Shown here: positions 1 to 8,842 of the stretch, piece by piece
How positions within the stretch are numbered: position 1 is the first letter of the stretch
How the letters are laid out: each line of letters begins with the position of its first letter
NCBI GenBank assembly: GCA_027681045.1
Contig: JAQDCK010000004.1
Location: forward strand, 62,001 to 126,000
Direction of reading: 5' to 3'
DNA: 64,000 nt
Source: Lactobacillaceae bacterium AF64-9pH9TA
GTDB lineage: Bacteria; Bacillota; Bacilli; Lactobacillales; Lactobacillaceae
Notes under the pieces: model-generated
What the model saw: only the letters and a program-made list of their open reading frames with translations
Databases searched by the model: none
What the model was told of the DNA's origin: nothing
Program-made: the position numbers and the translations under genes

Positions 1-156
1 AACCCGGGAAAGAGCATCCTTTTTTCCCGCACAAACCCGGACTAAGCGCAGGCTTTCAAAACCTGCCTTTTCCGCGATCTGATTGATATCCGATGGAGCC
101 TTGCCCAAGGCAGTGTCGTCTGAACTGAAAACTTCAAAAATCTGGTATTTTTTCAT
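1..156 (-). CDS. Partial glycosyltransferase, GT113/Gtf3-like or galactofuranosyltransferase-like N-terminus
   Basis: Only the first 52 codons lie in the window; the gene continues past the left edge. The start ATG (154-156) overlaps the last base of the LicD-type stop codon, so translation is probably coupled. The N-terminus starts MKKYQIFEVF and has a GKAPSDINQIAEKAGF segment. That resembles the lysine- and aspartate-containing N-terminal motif of Gtf3-like (GT113) and bacterial galactofuranosyltransferases. Its place directly downstream of a UDP-galactopyranose mutase fits a Galf-adding enzyme. The assignment rests on a short piece plus context, so it is tentative. Confidence 0.5.
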   Translation of the reverse strand, partial: MKKYQIFEVFSSDDTALGKAPSDINQIAEKAGFESLRLVRVCAGKKDALSRV

Positions 157-1088
157 TAATCCTTGTCTTCTCCCAAGCTGAATTCAAAGAGCGGGTGCTT
201 TTCCCGCTTGGCTGCTGGCGGCGGAGTCATGTAGTCCGGGCCGTAAAGGCGGGTCATGTAACTTTCAATCCCGGCTGGCAGTTTGACTTTGATACCTTCG
301 AAAGTCCCTTCCGTGGTCTTGCACATATTCTCCCGGCTGTCCATTTCTCCAAAGTAGTGCTTGCGGCCGCTAGGAATTGTCACGTACTTGGAGTTGTCAT
401 TTCTGCAGCCGGAGTAAACCTTGTAGGTCCAGTGAGCAGCTGTATCCAAAGGAATAAACTTAAAGAAACGGCCAATCTTATACTTTTTAGCAAAAGCAGC
501 TCGGACTTCTGGCGTGTCCTGGATTTCCAAGAGCTTTGGCAAGTAGTCATAAACCTTCCGGCAGCTGAGCAAGTAGCCAACCGCCAGGCTCCAGTAGCCT
601 CTGAGCTTGCGGGCAAGGGCATTGTCCGGGGTGTTTTCCAGGACAAAAATGTCAATGCAGATCCCGCAGTTTTCTCTTGGCTCAGCGACATCGTTAAAGG
701 TCCGGTAAGCCGTCCCCTTTTTGATAAAGCGGCTGGCAGCTGCCCCATAGCCCGGAGTAAGTTCCGGGGCAAGGAGTTTGTAGTCAGTTCCCAACTCTTT
801 GTCAAAAACTTCCTTGAGCTTGTCGAAGTCTTTTCTAGGCATGTTGACATCGATGTCGTCATCCCAGGGAATAAAGCCCTGGTGTCTGATCGTGCCCAAG
901 ACTGATCCACCGCTTAGGGTGTAGTTGAGGTCATACTTGGCGCAAACAGCCATGAAGTCCTGTAGCATCCCCAGCAGGGTCTGCTTCAGCTTTTTTAAAT
1001 CTTCGCCTTCAACGTAAACTACGTGGTCGCTGTCCCCAAAAGCATTCTTCTGGGCCGCGAAGCCATCCTTGGTTCCTAATTTACTCAT
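156..1088 (-). CDS. LicD family phosphotransferase (EPS decoration)
   Basis: This 310-residue protein belongs to the LicD family, whose best known members move phosphocholine from CDP-choline to surface glycans; many EPS-locus relatives have unknown phospho-substrates. The family hallmark is clear: TLSGGSVLGTIRHQGFIPWD followed by a DDDID stretch (about residues 58-80). This is the nucleotidyltransferase-like metal and substrate site. The start is supported by an AGGAAG ribosome site. It lies 11 bases downstream of glf in the operon and overlaps the next transferase by one base. No licA-C choline genes are visible, so choline itself is not implied. It probably decorates the EPS repeat unit with a phosphate-linked group (inference). 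Confidence 0.85.
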   Translation of the reverse strand: MSKLGTKDGFAAQKNAFGDSDHVVYVEGEDLKKLKQTLLGMLQDFMAVCAKYDLNYTLSGGSVLGTIRHQGFIPWDDDIDVNMPRKDFDKLKEVFDKELGTDYKLLAPELTPGYGAAASRFIKKGTAYRTFNDVAEPRENCGICIDIFVLENTPDNALARKLRGYWSLAVGYLLSCRKVYDYLPKLLEIQDTPEVRAAFAKKYKIGRFFKFIPLDTAAHWTYKVYSGCRNDNSKYVTIPSGRKHYFGEMDSRENMCKTTEGTFEGIKVKLPAGIESYMTRLYGPDYMTPPPAAKREKHPLFEFSLGEDKD

Positions 1089-1099
1089 GCAGCTGCTTC

Positions 1100-2209
1100 C
1101 TAAAATTCTTCCTTAACAGCTTCCAAAGCAGCCGCGATGACCTGGTCCATGTTGTAGTACTTGTATTGGCCCAGTCGGCCGCCGAAGATGACCTTGGCAT
1201 CTTCCTTGTCAGCCATTTCCTTGTACTGAGCGTACAAGTCGTTGTTTCTATCGTTGTTGACCGGGTAGTAAGGTTCATCGCCCTTGTGCCAATCAGCTGG
1301 GTATTCCCGGGTAATGATGGTCTTGTCCGGGTCACCCTTGCCAAATTCAAAGTGCTTGTGTTCAATGACACGCGTGTATGGCGTTTCTGCGTCGGTGTAG
1401 TTGATCACCGCATTGCCTTGGTAGTTACCCACGTTCTTTTCTTCTGTTTCAAAACGGAGAGACCGGTATTCCAGTTCACCCAACTTGTAGTCAAAGAATT
1501 CGTCGATCGGGCCAGTGTAGACTACCTTGTCAAACTTTTGCAGGTACTCGTTCTTCTTGGCGAAAAAGTCAGTGTCCAGTTCAACCGTGATCTTGTCATC
1601 CTTGAGCATGTTTTCTACCAGCTTGGTGTAGCCGCCCTTAGGAATCCCTTGATAGTCGTCGTTGAAGTAGTTGTTGTCGTAAATCAGGCGCACCGGCAGG
1701 CGCTTGATGATGAAGGCCGGCAGTTCAGTTGCCTTTCTGCCCCACTGCTTTTCCGTGTAGCCCTTGATCAGCTTCTCGTAGATGTCGCGGCCGATCAAAG
1801 AAATAGCCTGTTCTTCCAAGTTTTGCGGAGTCTTGCCTGCCATTTCAGAGCGCTGTTCGTTGATCTTGTCCATGGCTTCTTGCGGCGTCCGGACGCCCCA
1901 CATTTGGGTAAAGGTGTTCATGTTGAAAGGCAGGTTGTACATCTTACCCTTGTAATTAGCTACCGGGCTGTTGGTGTAGCGGTTAAATTCCGCGAATTGT
2001 TGGACATATTCCCAGACTTCTTTGTTTGAGGTGTGGAAAATGTGGGCCCCATACTGGTGAACCTGGATGCCGTCGATTTCCTTGGTGTAGATATTGCCGG
2101 CGATGTGATCACGTTTTTCAATTACCGTTACTTCGTGGCCCCGCTTGGCTGCTTCGCACGCAAAGACAGCACCGAAAAGACCTGCACCAACTACTAAATA
2201 CTTGCTCAT
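1100..2209 (-). CDS. glf: UDP-galactopyranose mutase
   Basis: Flavoenzyme that interconverts UDP-galactopyranose and UDP-galactofuranose in the cytoplasm, supplying Galf for surface polysaccharide. The 369-residue length is typical of bacterial Glf. The N-terminus has the FAD-binding Rossmann motif VVGAGLFGAVFACEAAKRG. Further family segments follow: HQYGAHIFHTSNKEVWEYV, the tryptophan-containing GYTEKQWGRKATELP, and the C-terminal FGGRLGQYKYYNMDQVI. An AAGGAGC ribosome site precedes the ATG. Its place between a DUF4422 transferase and LicD shows that the EPS of this locus probably contains galactofuranose. Identification is firm. Confidence 0.97.
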   Translation of the reverse strand: MSKYLVVGAGLFGAVFACEAAKRGHEVTVIEKRDHIAGNIYTKEIDGIQVHQYGAHIFHTSNKEVWEYVQQFAEFNRYTNSPVANYKGKMYNLPFNMNTFTQMWGVRTPQEAMDKINEQRSEMAGKTPQNLEEQAISLIGRDIYEKLIKGYTEKQWGRKATELPAFIIKRLPVRLIYDNNYFNDDYQGIPKGGYTKLVENMLKDDKITVELDTDFFAKKNEYLQKFDKVVYTGPIDEFFDYKLGELEYRSLRFETEEKNVGNYQGNAVINYTDAETPYTRVIEHKHFEFGKGDPDKTIITREYPADWHKGDEPYYPVNNDRNNDLYAQYKEMADKEDAKVIFGGRLGQYKYYNMDQVIAAALEAVKEEF

Positions 2210-2229
2210 ACTTGTTTTGCTCCTTTTAT

Positions 2230-3006
2230 TTAAAAGTGGGTCTGCTTCTTGCCAATGCCAAGCTTGCGCTTGATCAGGTTGATCCCCTTCACTATCTTCT
2301 TTTCACCGCCCAGCTGACCCCAGGTCATCTCAGTGTAGTTCTGCTTGGTCGTGTAAAGCCAGACGTCCATCAGCCGCTCTGAGATATAGCCATAGACCCG
2401 CTGGTCCTGGACTGAGTAGCTGGAAATGTCGATTTGCCCTTCCAACTTGCTAAGAACGCTGAAGATGAATTCACAGTAATCGTTAAACTGCTCTTTCTTC
2501 ATGACGAACATGTTAAACATGTGGGCACTGCGCCGTTTCATCATCATGTCAAAAGCCGGCAGATAGTCTGGATAGTCCGCCGCGATGATTTCACGGGTCT
2601 TGTCCAGGGGCTCTGCCGGATGGGCATGAACATAGTGGTCATAATTGCTTTCGATGTAGTAGTTCCGCTTAGTTGGAACAATTACGTCATATTTTTCAAG
2701 CAATTTGGCAAAGTCAGCCTCCTTGGCAACATTGTCCAAAGTAAAAGGCTTCTTAACATAAAAATAGCGTCGATAATGGACCAAGCCCACCGCATCAACG
2801 TCCTTTAAGTTCTTCCAAGCCCAGTAAATCCCTGTCAGTTCATTATAATAAGGGTTCTTGGCCGAAATGTTTTCACCAGCATCATCGCGCTGGTAATCGA
2901 TTCCCAGCTTGTAGTTCTTGACCGCGCCAACCAGGACTGGCAAATAGACAGAGTCAACCGGCATTGGGAACTGCTTGTGTGCCGCGACTAATACTTTAAT
3001 TTTCAC
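2230..3006 (-). CDS. DUF4422 family glycosyltransferase
   Basis: This 258-residue protein matches the DUF4422 group of glycosyltransferases found in EPS and capsule clusters. Conserved parts are the N-terminal KVLVAAHKQFPMP segment, NPYYNELTGIYWAWKN (about residues 50-66) and VGLVHYRRYF (about 73-82), then an H-rich middle and a C-terminal DQRVYGYISERLMDVWL. Translation appears to start at GTG (3004-3006), which has a good AGGGGGAAA ribosome site. It is predicted to be cytoplasmic and to add a sugar to the lipid-linked repeat unit; donor and linkage cannot be read from sequence. It sits 15 bases after the priming transferase. Confidence 0.85.
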   Translation of the reverse strand: MKIKVLVAAHKQFPMPVDSVYLPVLVGAVKNYKLGIDYQRDDAGENISAKNPYYNELTGIYWAWKNLKDVDAVGLVHYRRYFYVKKPFTLDNVAKEADFAKLLEKYDVIVPTKRNYYIESNYDHYVHAHPAEPLDKTREIIAADYPDYLPAFDMMMKRRSAHMFNMFVMKKEQFNDYCEFIFSVLSKLEGQIDISSYSVQDQRVYGYISERLMDVWLYTTKQNYTEMTWGQLGGEKKIVKGINLIKRKLGIGKKQTHF

Positions 3007-3021
3007 TAGTTTCCCCCTGTT

Positions 3022-3675
3022 TTAGTAAGCTCCTTCTTTTTTGAAGATGCTAAAAATAGTTTGGAAGAAAATTTTTACGTCATATCCGAAAGAGATGTTG
3101 TCGATGTATTCCAGCTCAACATCGCAGCGCTCCGGGTAGCCGATGTTGCTCCGGCCCGTTGCCTGCCAAAGGCCCATGGCACCTGGCCTGACCGAGAGGA
3201 ACTTGTCTTTGCGGTCACAGTATTCTTCCAGTTCTTTTTCCACCACTGGCCGTGGGCCAATGATGCTCATGTCGCCTTTGAGAATATTGACAAACTGCGG
3301 TAGCTCATCAACTGATGTCCGCCGCATCCAGCGGCCAATCGGAGTAATTCTTGGATCTTCATCAGCCAGCAATTTGTAGTCATTGGCTACATACTTGGCA
3401 TACAAATCAGGATCGCTTTTTAAAATTCTCTCCGCGTCCATTCGCATCGAACGGAATTTGTACATCATAAAAGGCTTGCCGCCCTTACCGATTCTTTCTT
3501 GGGCAAAAAAGGCTGATCCGCCGTCTTGGCTCTTAATGATCAGAGACAGAATCAAGAAAATCGGCGAGAAAACTATCAGAGCCAGCAAGCTGCCAACAAT
3601 GTCCAAGAATCTCTTTATATACTTGTAGGTGCCTAGTTTTTTCTCGTAATTAGGCGATTTCTCTTTTTTACTCAT
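3022..3675 (-). CDS. Priming undecaprenyl-phosphate sugar phosphotransferase (EpsE type)
   Basis: First gene of the left EPS operon. It transfers a sugar-1-phosphate, commonly galactose or glucose, from a UDP-sugar to undecaprenyl phosphate and so starts repeat-unit synthesis. The 217-residue protein has one N-terminal membrane helix (about residues 20-45). The bacterial sugar transferase domain follows, with FAQERIGKGGKPFMMYKFRS, the RRTSVDELPQ segment, IIGPRPV and PGAMGLWQATGRS. The start has only a weak ribosome site (CGGGTAAT). A second copy of the same family is at 62546-63196, about 60 kb away. The two differ in N-terminus and codon composition and so come from separate EPS loci. Confidence 0.93.
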   Translation of the reverse strand: MSKKEKSPNYEKKLGTYKYIKRFLDIVGSLLALIVFSPIFLILSLIIKSQDGGSAFFAQERIGKGGKPFMMYKFRSMRMDAERILKSDPDLYAKYVANDYKLLADEDPRITPIGRWMRRTSVDELPQFVNILKGDMSIIGPRPVVEKELEEYCDRKDKFLSVRPGAMGLWQATGRSNIGYPERCDVELEYIDNISFGYDVKIFFQTIFSIFKKEGAY

Positions 3676-3772
3676 TTATTACCCGTACAACTTAATAACT
3701 AAACAATTTTTGCTATCTTTTACACAAAATTGCGCTTTCTTCAACGCATTTACTAAAGACACTACTAACCGC

Positions 3773-3778
3773 ATTATA
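3773..3778 (-). promoter_or_regulatory. Candidate -10 box for the left EPS operon
   Basis: The minus strand reads TTGGTTATAATGCG here, a perfect TATAAT about 100 bases before the priming-transferase start. No good -35 sits at the expected distance. The upstream LCP gene ends in a terminator, so the EPS operon needs its own promoter in this interval. Confidence 0.4.
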
Positions 3779-3838
3779 ACCAAGTATAACATCTTTTACT
3801 TGTATTGTGCACTATCAATAGCAGGCTGTAGCTGTAAA

Positions 3839-3869
3839 CAAAAAATGCTGGATGATCGCATCCAGCATT
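3839..3869 (-). terminator. Rho-independent terminator after the LCP gene
   Basis: An 11-bp perfect stem (AATGCTGGATG / CATCCAGCATT) with a four-base loop is followed on the minus strand by a run of T (A-run at 3840-3845). It lies 18 bases past the LCP stop and separates that gene from the EPS operon. Confidence 0.85.
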
Positions 3870-3886
3870 CTCTAAATTATTTGCAA

Positions 3887-4867
3887 TCACTGAACTGACT
3901 TTGTCTTCAAACCCATGGCTTTTCTGATCAAGTCACTGATTCTTTGCCGTTCCGTCGTAGACACTTGCTGGTAAGATACGCCATCTTGCATAAAGCCAGT
4001 GCCGTGGGTGTAGTCAGTTACGACATTCTTCGTGGCTGGCAAGTATGATGATGCCAGGGAAGTCAAGTCACTGAAAGTCAAGTCGGTTTGAACCTGCTTG
4101 GACAATGATGAAACAAAGCTGGTGTTCAGCATCGTCTGGGCTGATTCAGCCTTCTTGACCAGGGCCTGCAGCACTTGCCGCTGCCGCTTTTGCCGGCCGT
4201 AGTCACCTTCTGGGTCATCATACCGCATCCGGCTGTAAGCCAGAGCCTTAGCCCCGTCCATGTGGGTCTTCTGGCCCTTGGTGAAGGTGTAGCCTTCGTA
4301 GCTGAAGCTCAGAACCGGCGCGATGTCAACCCCGCCAACCTTGTCGACGATGGTCTTAAGCCCGCCCATGTTAACCAACACGTAAGCATTGATCGGGATG
4401 TTGAAGTACTTCTTCAGCACTTTAGCAAGTTCACCAGCATTACCGTATGCGTAAGCCGCGTTCAACTTAGACGGTGAGTGTTCCGGATAGTCCGGCAGGT
4501 TGACTTGAATGTCACGTTCGAAGCTGACCAGGGTGGTCTTCTTGGTCTTTGGGTTCAAGACCGCGACCATGATGGAGTCGGTCCGGCCTTTGTAGGTTCT
4601 GCCCAAAGCCCCGGTGTCCGTCCCCATCAAGAGGACTGCCAGCGGCTTCTTATTACTGATGACATCATTCTTGCTCCCGTTTTCCGCGCTGCTGATCCCG
4701 CCTGAACGGTAAGCATTGTTGGCCGCGTTCTTAACTGAACTGTATTCATACCAGGCAAAGCCAGCCAGGCCAACCACGAGTACCCCAACGACAGTCCAGA
4801 CAATCCGCCAAAACTTGTTGCGTTTCTTCCGCTTCTCAGTTCTTGTATTTAACCTTTTCTCATTCAC
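3887..4867 (-). CDS. LytR-CpsA-Psr (LCP) family wall-polymer ligase
   Basis: 326-residue membrane-anchored enzyme of the LCP family, which transfers undecaprenyl-linked anionic or EPS polymers to peptidoglycan outside the cell. A basic N-terminus precedes one membrane helix (about residues 20-42). The LCP domain follows: LLMGTDTGALGRTYKGRTDS with the conserved arginine/aspartate pair, then LVSFERDIQVNLP, LNAAYAYG, and SRMRYDDPEGDYGRQKRQRQ. Translation seems to start at GTG (4865-4867) after GGTGAAGAG. It lies next to the EPS operon, as epsA-type genes do, but has its own terminator. It could attach EPS or regulate chain length (inference). Confidence 0.9.
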   Translation of the reverse strand: MNEKRLNTRTEKRKKRNKFWRIVWTVVGVLVVGLAGFAWYEYSSVKNAANNAYRSGGISSAENGSKNDVISNKKPLAVLLMGTDTGALGRTYKGRTDSIMVAVLNPKTKKTTLVSFERDIQVNLPDYPEHSPSKLNAAYAYGNAGELAKVLKKYFNIPINAYVLVNMGGLKTIVDKVGGVDIAPVLSFSYEGYTFTKGQKTHMDGAKALAYSRMRYDDPEGDYGRQKRQRQVLQALVKKAESAQTMLNTSFVSSLSKQVQTDLTFSDLTSLASSYLPATKNVVTDYTHGTGFMQDGVSYQQVSTTERQRISDLIRKAMGLKTKSVQ

Positions 4868-5056
4868 AGCTCTTCACCATATGTCCAATCTTTAGAATAG
4901 ATGTAATAGTTTCATTATATATAAAAACGCCAGGTCTGCACCAGACAAATCCAGTTTCTTCTATTTTTTTAAAAAAACTTAGACAAATGCCTGGCTAACA
5001 CTTCAATTCTAGCAGATCTCCCCGCCATTTAAACTATGTTGATAAAAAGACGTATA

Positions 5057-5093
5057 CAAAAAGAGGAGTCAAAGATCGGCCTTTAACTCCTCT
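5057..5093 (-). terminator. Terminator downstream of the fructansucrase region
   Basis: Stem AGAGGAGT / ACTCCTCT (5062-5069 with 5086-5093), extended inward by AAAG/CTTT after one mismatch. An A-run on the left gives a T-run on the minus strand. It lies 15 bases past the stop of the Ser/Asn-rich tail frame, not next to the fructansucrase stop. The transcript therefore probably includes the tail. Confidence 0.8.
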
Positions 5094-5107
5094 GTAAATT
5101 TATACGA

Positions 5108-5371
5108 TTAGTATCCGGTACCAGTGTTTTGACCGTACATATTTTGACCGCTCTCCTGCGTGCCGTAACCATAATTGTAAGTGGAATTAGAATTATAGTT
5201 AGACCCGTAATTGGAATTGGAACCGGTATTAGCATCAGAGCCAGGAACAGTCGTTGACCCGCCAGCATTGCTGCCAGGGGTATTTCCGACAGAGCTGCTT
5301 GAGTTGCTTGAACTGCTTGAGCCAGTCGAGCTGCTAGTTGACGTGTCAATCGAGTCCGTTCTTACTTGATT
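5108..5371 (-). pseudogene. Ser/Asn/Gly/Tyr-rich tail frame in phase after the fructansucrase stop
   Basis: After the fructansucrase TAA (5372-5374) the same frame stays open for 87 codons to a TAA at 5108. It encodes a low-complexity tail: NQVRTDSIDTSTSSSTG, serine/asparagine runs, then tyrosine- and glycine-rich NSTYNYGYGTQES and a NTGTGY end. There is no convincing start codon or ribosome site inside. Such tails occur at the C-termini of LCP and other secreted lactobacillus proteins. I read it as the 3' remnant of another surface-protein gene, placed behind the fructansucrase by recombination. A read-through extension of the fructansucrase is the alternative. Confidence 0.45.
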
Positions 5372-8300
5372 TTAGAAGTTTGCGGACTTGATGTACTTAC
5401 CACTAGCTACTGCGTAGAACTTCTTACCTTGGAAGATCACGACAGAGCCGTAAGTGTACTTCGTTCTGCCCTTCTTTTGCACGCCCTTAAGTGCCTTGAC
5501 CTTCTTGCCCTTCTTGACATAGATGTAGGCATTCTTCTTAAGAGTCCGCTTCTTGCCGACAGTAATGTTGCCAGCCTTGATGTATTTGCCGTTTCTGAGC
5601 TTGTAGTAAACCTTGCCCTTGATGATCCGGATACCGACAGACTTGGTGTACAGGCCCTTCTTATAACTCTTAGCCTTAGTCTTCTTGCCCTTAGCTGAGT
5701 AAAGTGCAGCGTTGTGCTTCAAGCGGATGTAAGTACCAACCGTTTGGTAGCTGATCTTGGCGCCTGAGCGCTTATCAAACATGTACCACTTACCGTTGAT
5801 CTTTTGCAGGCCATACAGCATGTGGCCGGTCTTAGGGCTGTAGTAGACGGTCTTCTTTTGGCTGGCAATGTACCGGAAGCCAGTCTGCATTACGCCGGTC
5901 TTCTTGTCGAACATGTACCACTTGCCATTGATCTTAATTTGGCCGACAACTCTTGCACCTGAACCTGGAGCGAAGTAGTAAGTCTTGCCATTGATCTTTT
6001 GCAGGCCATACAGCATGTGGCCAGTTGCTGGGTCGTAGTAGACAGTCTTCTTTTGGCTGGCGATGTATTGGAAGCCAGTTTGCATTACGCCGGTCTTCTT
6101 GTTGAAGAGGTACCAGTTGCCGTCGATCTTGATTTGACCGCCGAACCGGGCACCTGAACCTGGAGCAAAGTAGTAAGTCTTGCCGTCGATCTTTTGCAGG
6201 CCGTACAGCATGTGGCCAGTTGCTGGGTCATAGTAAACCGTCTTCTTTTGGCCAGCCAGATATTGGAAACCAGTTTGCATTACGCCATCTTCCTTGCTGA
6301 AGAGGTACCAGTTGCCGTCGATCTTGATTTGACCGCCGAACCGGGCACCTGAACCTGGAGCAAAGTAGTAAGTCTTGCCGTCAATCTTTTGCAGGCCATA
6401 CAGCATGTGGCCAGTTGCTGGGTCGTAGTAAACCGTCTTGTTTTGGTGAGCCAGGTATTGGAAACCGGTCTGCATTTTGATTGAGCCGTCATCGGTTGAA
6501 TCGTTGTACAGGTACCAGTTGCCGTCCTTGTTAACTTGGAAGCTGAAGCTATCAGTTGACCGCTTTGCTTCCTTTAAAGATGCAGCTGCCAGTTCTGGCT
6601 TAGGACTGTTTTCGTTCCAGTCCCAAACGCCTTGGTCAGTAACTGAGTTAGCCAAGACAGTCGTCTTGTCGCCATCAATCAGAACCAGGAAGCTTGGCCC
6701 AAGAGTTGAGTTTAGACCCTTGCCGGCAATTTCACCCCGGTTACCCATGTAGGCGTTAATCAAAACAACGTGGTTAACGAAGTAGTCCTTGTCGTAAGTT
6801 ACGCCGTTAACCGTAATCTTGTCACCCTTCAAGTTGGCAGGGTTGATCTTGACTACGTAATATGAGTAGGTAGCAGTCCGCCAAGTTGATGGTACAGACG
6901 CGCCAAGTACCAAACCGTCACCGTTCAGCGGAATGTAGTCGCCGTCTACCTTGTCCGAAACGAAGCCCAGCATGGTAACGTTGTCCCCAACCGCGATGTT
7001 AGTCTTAACAGCCAAGTCAGTGTCACTGGCATGGTTGACCCGGGCATCAACGAAGAGGTAGTACTTACCATTCAACTTGACTAAGTCTGGCCGTTCGATT
7101 TCATCACCGGACAGAACAGTCTTAACAAGCGGCTTGTACAGGACTTGCTTGCCATTTTCGTCAGTAGCTACCTTAGGGTTCTTCGGGTCGCTCATGTCGA
7201 GTTTGAGCAAACCGATAGCACTGTTACTTACGGCTGCTCTGGTGTTCATGTCAGTGCTGTTAAGCAACTTGAATAATTCACTTACGTTGTAAGCAGCGTT
7301 ACCACCGTATCTGCCCCAGTCATACAAGTTGTCAGCGCCTTCTGGGTCATCGCCGAGGTCACCAGTAGCAGCTTCAAAGGCCAGGTAGTAAGTACCATCA
7401 CTGTCCTTAAAGACGTGACCGTCACGCATTTGCGGGTTGTTGGCACCACGGTTTTCGCTGTTCTTCCACTGTTCATAGTTTTGGTAAACAGTACCGTCAC
7501 CGATAAAGAGAATGTGGTCGTTTTCAGTGTTCTTGATGTAAACACCGTCAGCGTTCTCGCCAATGTTGACCGTGATGGTGGCAACTCTTTGGTTGTTGCT
7601 TTCTTGGGCGAGGACGTTAGCATAGAACAATTGGATTGAGCCGTCAGCGTTAAGCATAGCTGAACCGGACCATTGGCCAGTTTTCGGGTCATTGTTGTAG
7701 CCAAAGATTGAACCAGCAACCTTCCAGTTAGCAAAGTTGTTGTCACCATACTTGTTGTAAAGCAGGTACAAGTGGCTGTCGCTCTTGTGCGGAATACCCA
7801 TCATGGCCACAACCAGCTGGTAGCCATTCCAGTTTTGCACGTAGCCAGTTTCCGGGTCTTGCACTGGCCAGGAGTCCCAGATGTCCATGGTTGCTTCTTC
7901 ACCGGTTTCCGCATCCTTGACCTTGTCCAAACCAGGCATGTTGACCATCTTTTCTCCCTTAAAGAGCGGGATTTGGGAGCTGCTTTCGCGTTCAACGATC
8001 TTCTTGGTAATTGAGTCGTAGTCCTTCAAAGTATACTGACTGTCTTCAGTCTTGTTCAGAACCATCTTGTTCAAGGCAGCGATCTGCGTGTCAGTCAGCT
8101 TGTCCAGTTCCAAAGTGCTGCCTTCTCTCAAAGCAGCAGCCACGATCTTCTTGCCAGTGTCATTCAGTTTGGCGTAGTTGTCCTTGGCAGTTTGCGTGGT
8201 CAAATAGCTGTTGATAACTGAGCCTTCGCCAATGTTTTCGTTTGAGACATCTTCACTGACGTTTTGCTTCCCAAGTTCTGAAGTTTCATCACTGGAGGTA

Positions 8301-8809
8301 TCGCCAGTAGATGAGCCTGGGTGAGTCTGGGTGTTGTCGCTAGATGAGCCTGGGTTATCAGTCGTGTTCCCTGTACTCTTAGTATCAGTCTTAGTGCCGG
8401 TGTTGGTACCAGTTGAACCTGGGTTGGTTGGGTCCGGAGTACCAGCGGTCGTACCGGTTGAACCTGGGTTAGTTGGGTCCGGAGTGCCAGTAGTGGCTTG
8501 GTTGGTATTGCCAGTTGCAGTGTTGGCAGTCCCGTTATTCGTGGTATTGGTGTTGTTAGTGCCGGCTGCGGTATTGTTATTAGCTACAGTCGTGGTAGTT
8601 GCTGCAGTAGTGTTAGTCGTAGCAGCCGTAGTGTTGGCGGCAGTCGTGGTTGCAGTAGTTGCTGTCTTGACTTCAGTCGTTGCCTTTTCAACAGTATCAG
8701 CCTTAACAGTTTGTGCCTTGCCCGCGCCAGCAAGCAAACCGATGGTCATTGCCGAGAGCATCAAATAGTCCTTGCCGAACAGGCCGCGTTTCTTAACTTC
8801 CTTTTTCAT
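5372..8809 (-). CDS. Secreted GH68 fructansucrase (inulosucrase/levansucrase) with wall-binding repeats and SLAP domain
   Basis: Extracellular enzyme that splits sucrose and polymerises fructose into inulin or levan. The chosen start (8809) follows AGAGGA, while an upstream ATG at 8842 has no ribosome site; the protein is then 1145 residues. Order: signal peptide (about 1-37, ending KADT), Thr/Ala/Asn-rich linker with PDPTNPGSTGT repeats, GH68 domain (about 215-730), four to five repeats with MQTGFQY and HMLYGLQKI cores resembling glucan/choline-binding repeats (about 755-1025), and a C-terminal SLAP domain of tyrosine/lysine-rich strands. Catalytic motifs: WDSWP with nucleophile D312, RDGH (D463) and DEIERPD with the acid/base glutamate (about 569-575). 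There is no LPXTG, so attachment is probably non-covalent. Product type cannot be decided from sequence. Confidence 0.93.
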   Translation of the reverse strand: MKKEVKKRGLFGKDYLMLSAMTIGLLAGAGKAQTVKADTVEKATTEVKTATTATTTAANTTAATTNTTAATTTTVANNNTAAGTNNTNTTNNGTANTATGNTNQATTGTPDPTNPGSTGTTAGTPDPTNPGSTGTNTGTKTDTKSTGNTTDNPGSSSDNTQTHPGSSTGDTSSDETSELGKQNVSEDVSNENIGEGSVINSYLTTQTAKDNYAKLNDTGKKIVAAALREGSTLELDKLTDTQIAALNKMVLNKTEDSQYTLKDYDSITKKIVERESSSQIPLFKGEKMVNMPGLDKVKDAETGEEATMDIWDSWPVQDPETGYVQNWNGYQLVVAMMGIPHKSDSHLYLLYNKYGDNNFANWKVAGSIFGYNNDPKTGQWSGSAMLNADGSIQLFYANVLAQESNNQRVATITVNIGENADGVYIKNTENDHILFIGDGTVYQNYEQWKNSENRGANNPQMRDGHVFKDSDGTYYLAFEAATGDLGDDPEGADNLYDWGRYGGNAAYNVSELFKLLNSTDMNTRAAVSNSAIGLLKLDMSDPKNPKVATDENGKQVLYKPLVKTVLSGDEIERPDLVKLNGKYYLFVDARVNHASDTDLAVKTNIAVGDNVTMLGFVSDKVDGDYIPLNGDGLVLGASVPSTWRTATYSYYVVKINPANLKGDKITVNGVTYDKDYFVNHVVLINAYMGNRGEIAGKGLNSTLGPSFLVLIDGDKTTVLANSVTDQGVWDWNENSPKPELAAASLKEAKRSTDSFSFQVNKDGNWYLYNDSTDDGSIKMQTGFQYLAHQNKTVYYDPATGHMLYGLQKIDGKTYYFAPGSGARFGGQIKIDGNWYLFSKEDGVMQTGFQYLAGQKKTVYYDPATGHMLYGLQKIDGKTYYFAPGSGARFGGQIKIDGNWYLFNKKTGVMQTGFQYIASQKKTVYYDPATGHMLYGLQKINGKTYYFAPGSGARVVGQIKINGKWYMFDKKTGVMQTGFRYIASQKKTVYYSPKTGHMLYGLQKINGKWYMFDKRSGAKISYQTVGTYIRLKHNAALYSAKGKKTKAKSYKKGLYTKSVGIRIIKGKVYYKLRNGKYIKAGNITVGKKRTLKKNAYIYVKKGKKVKALKGVQKKGRTKYTYGSVVIFQGKKFYAVASGKYIKSANF

Positions 8810-8842
8810 AACCTTAAGTTTTTCCTCTAAAATATAGTCCAT

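Noticed and set aside
8331..8768. Val/Pro-rich plus-strand frame opposite the fructansucrase linker
   Set aside because: Antisense of the Thr/Asn/Pro-rich repeats; no start signals.
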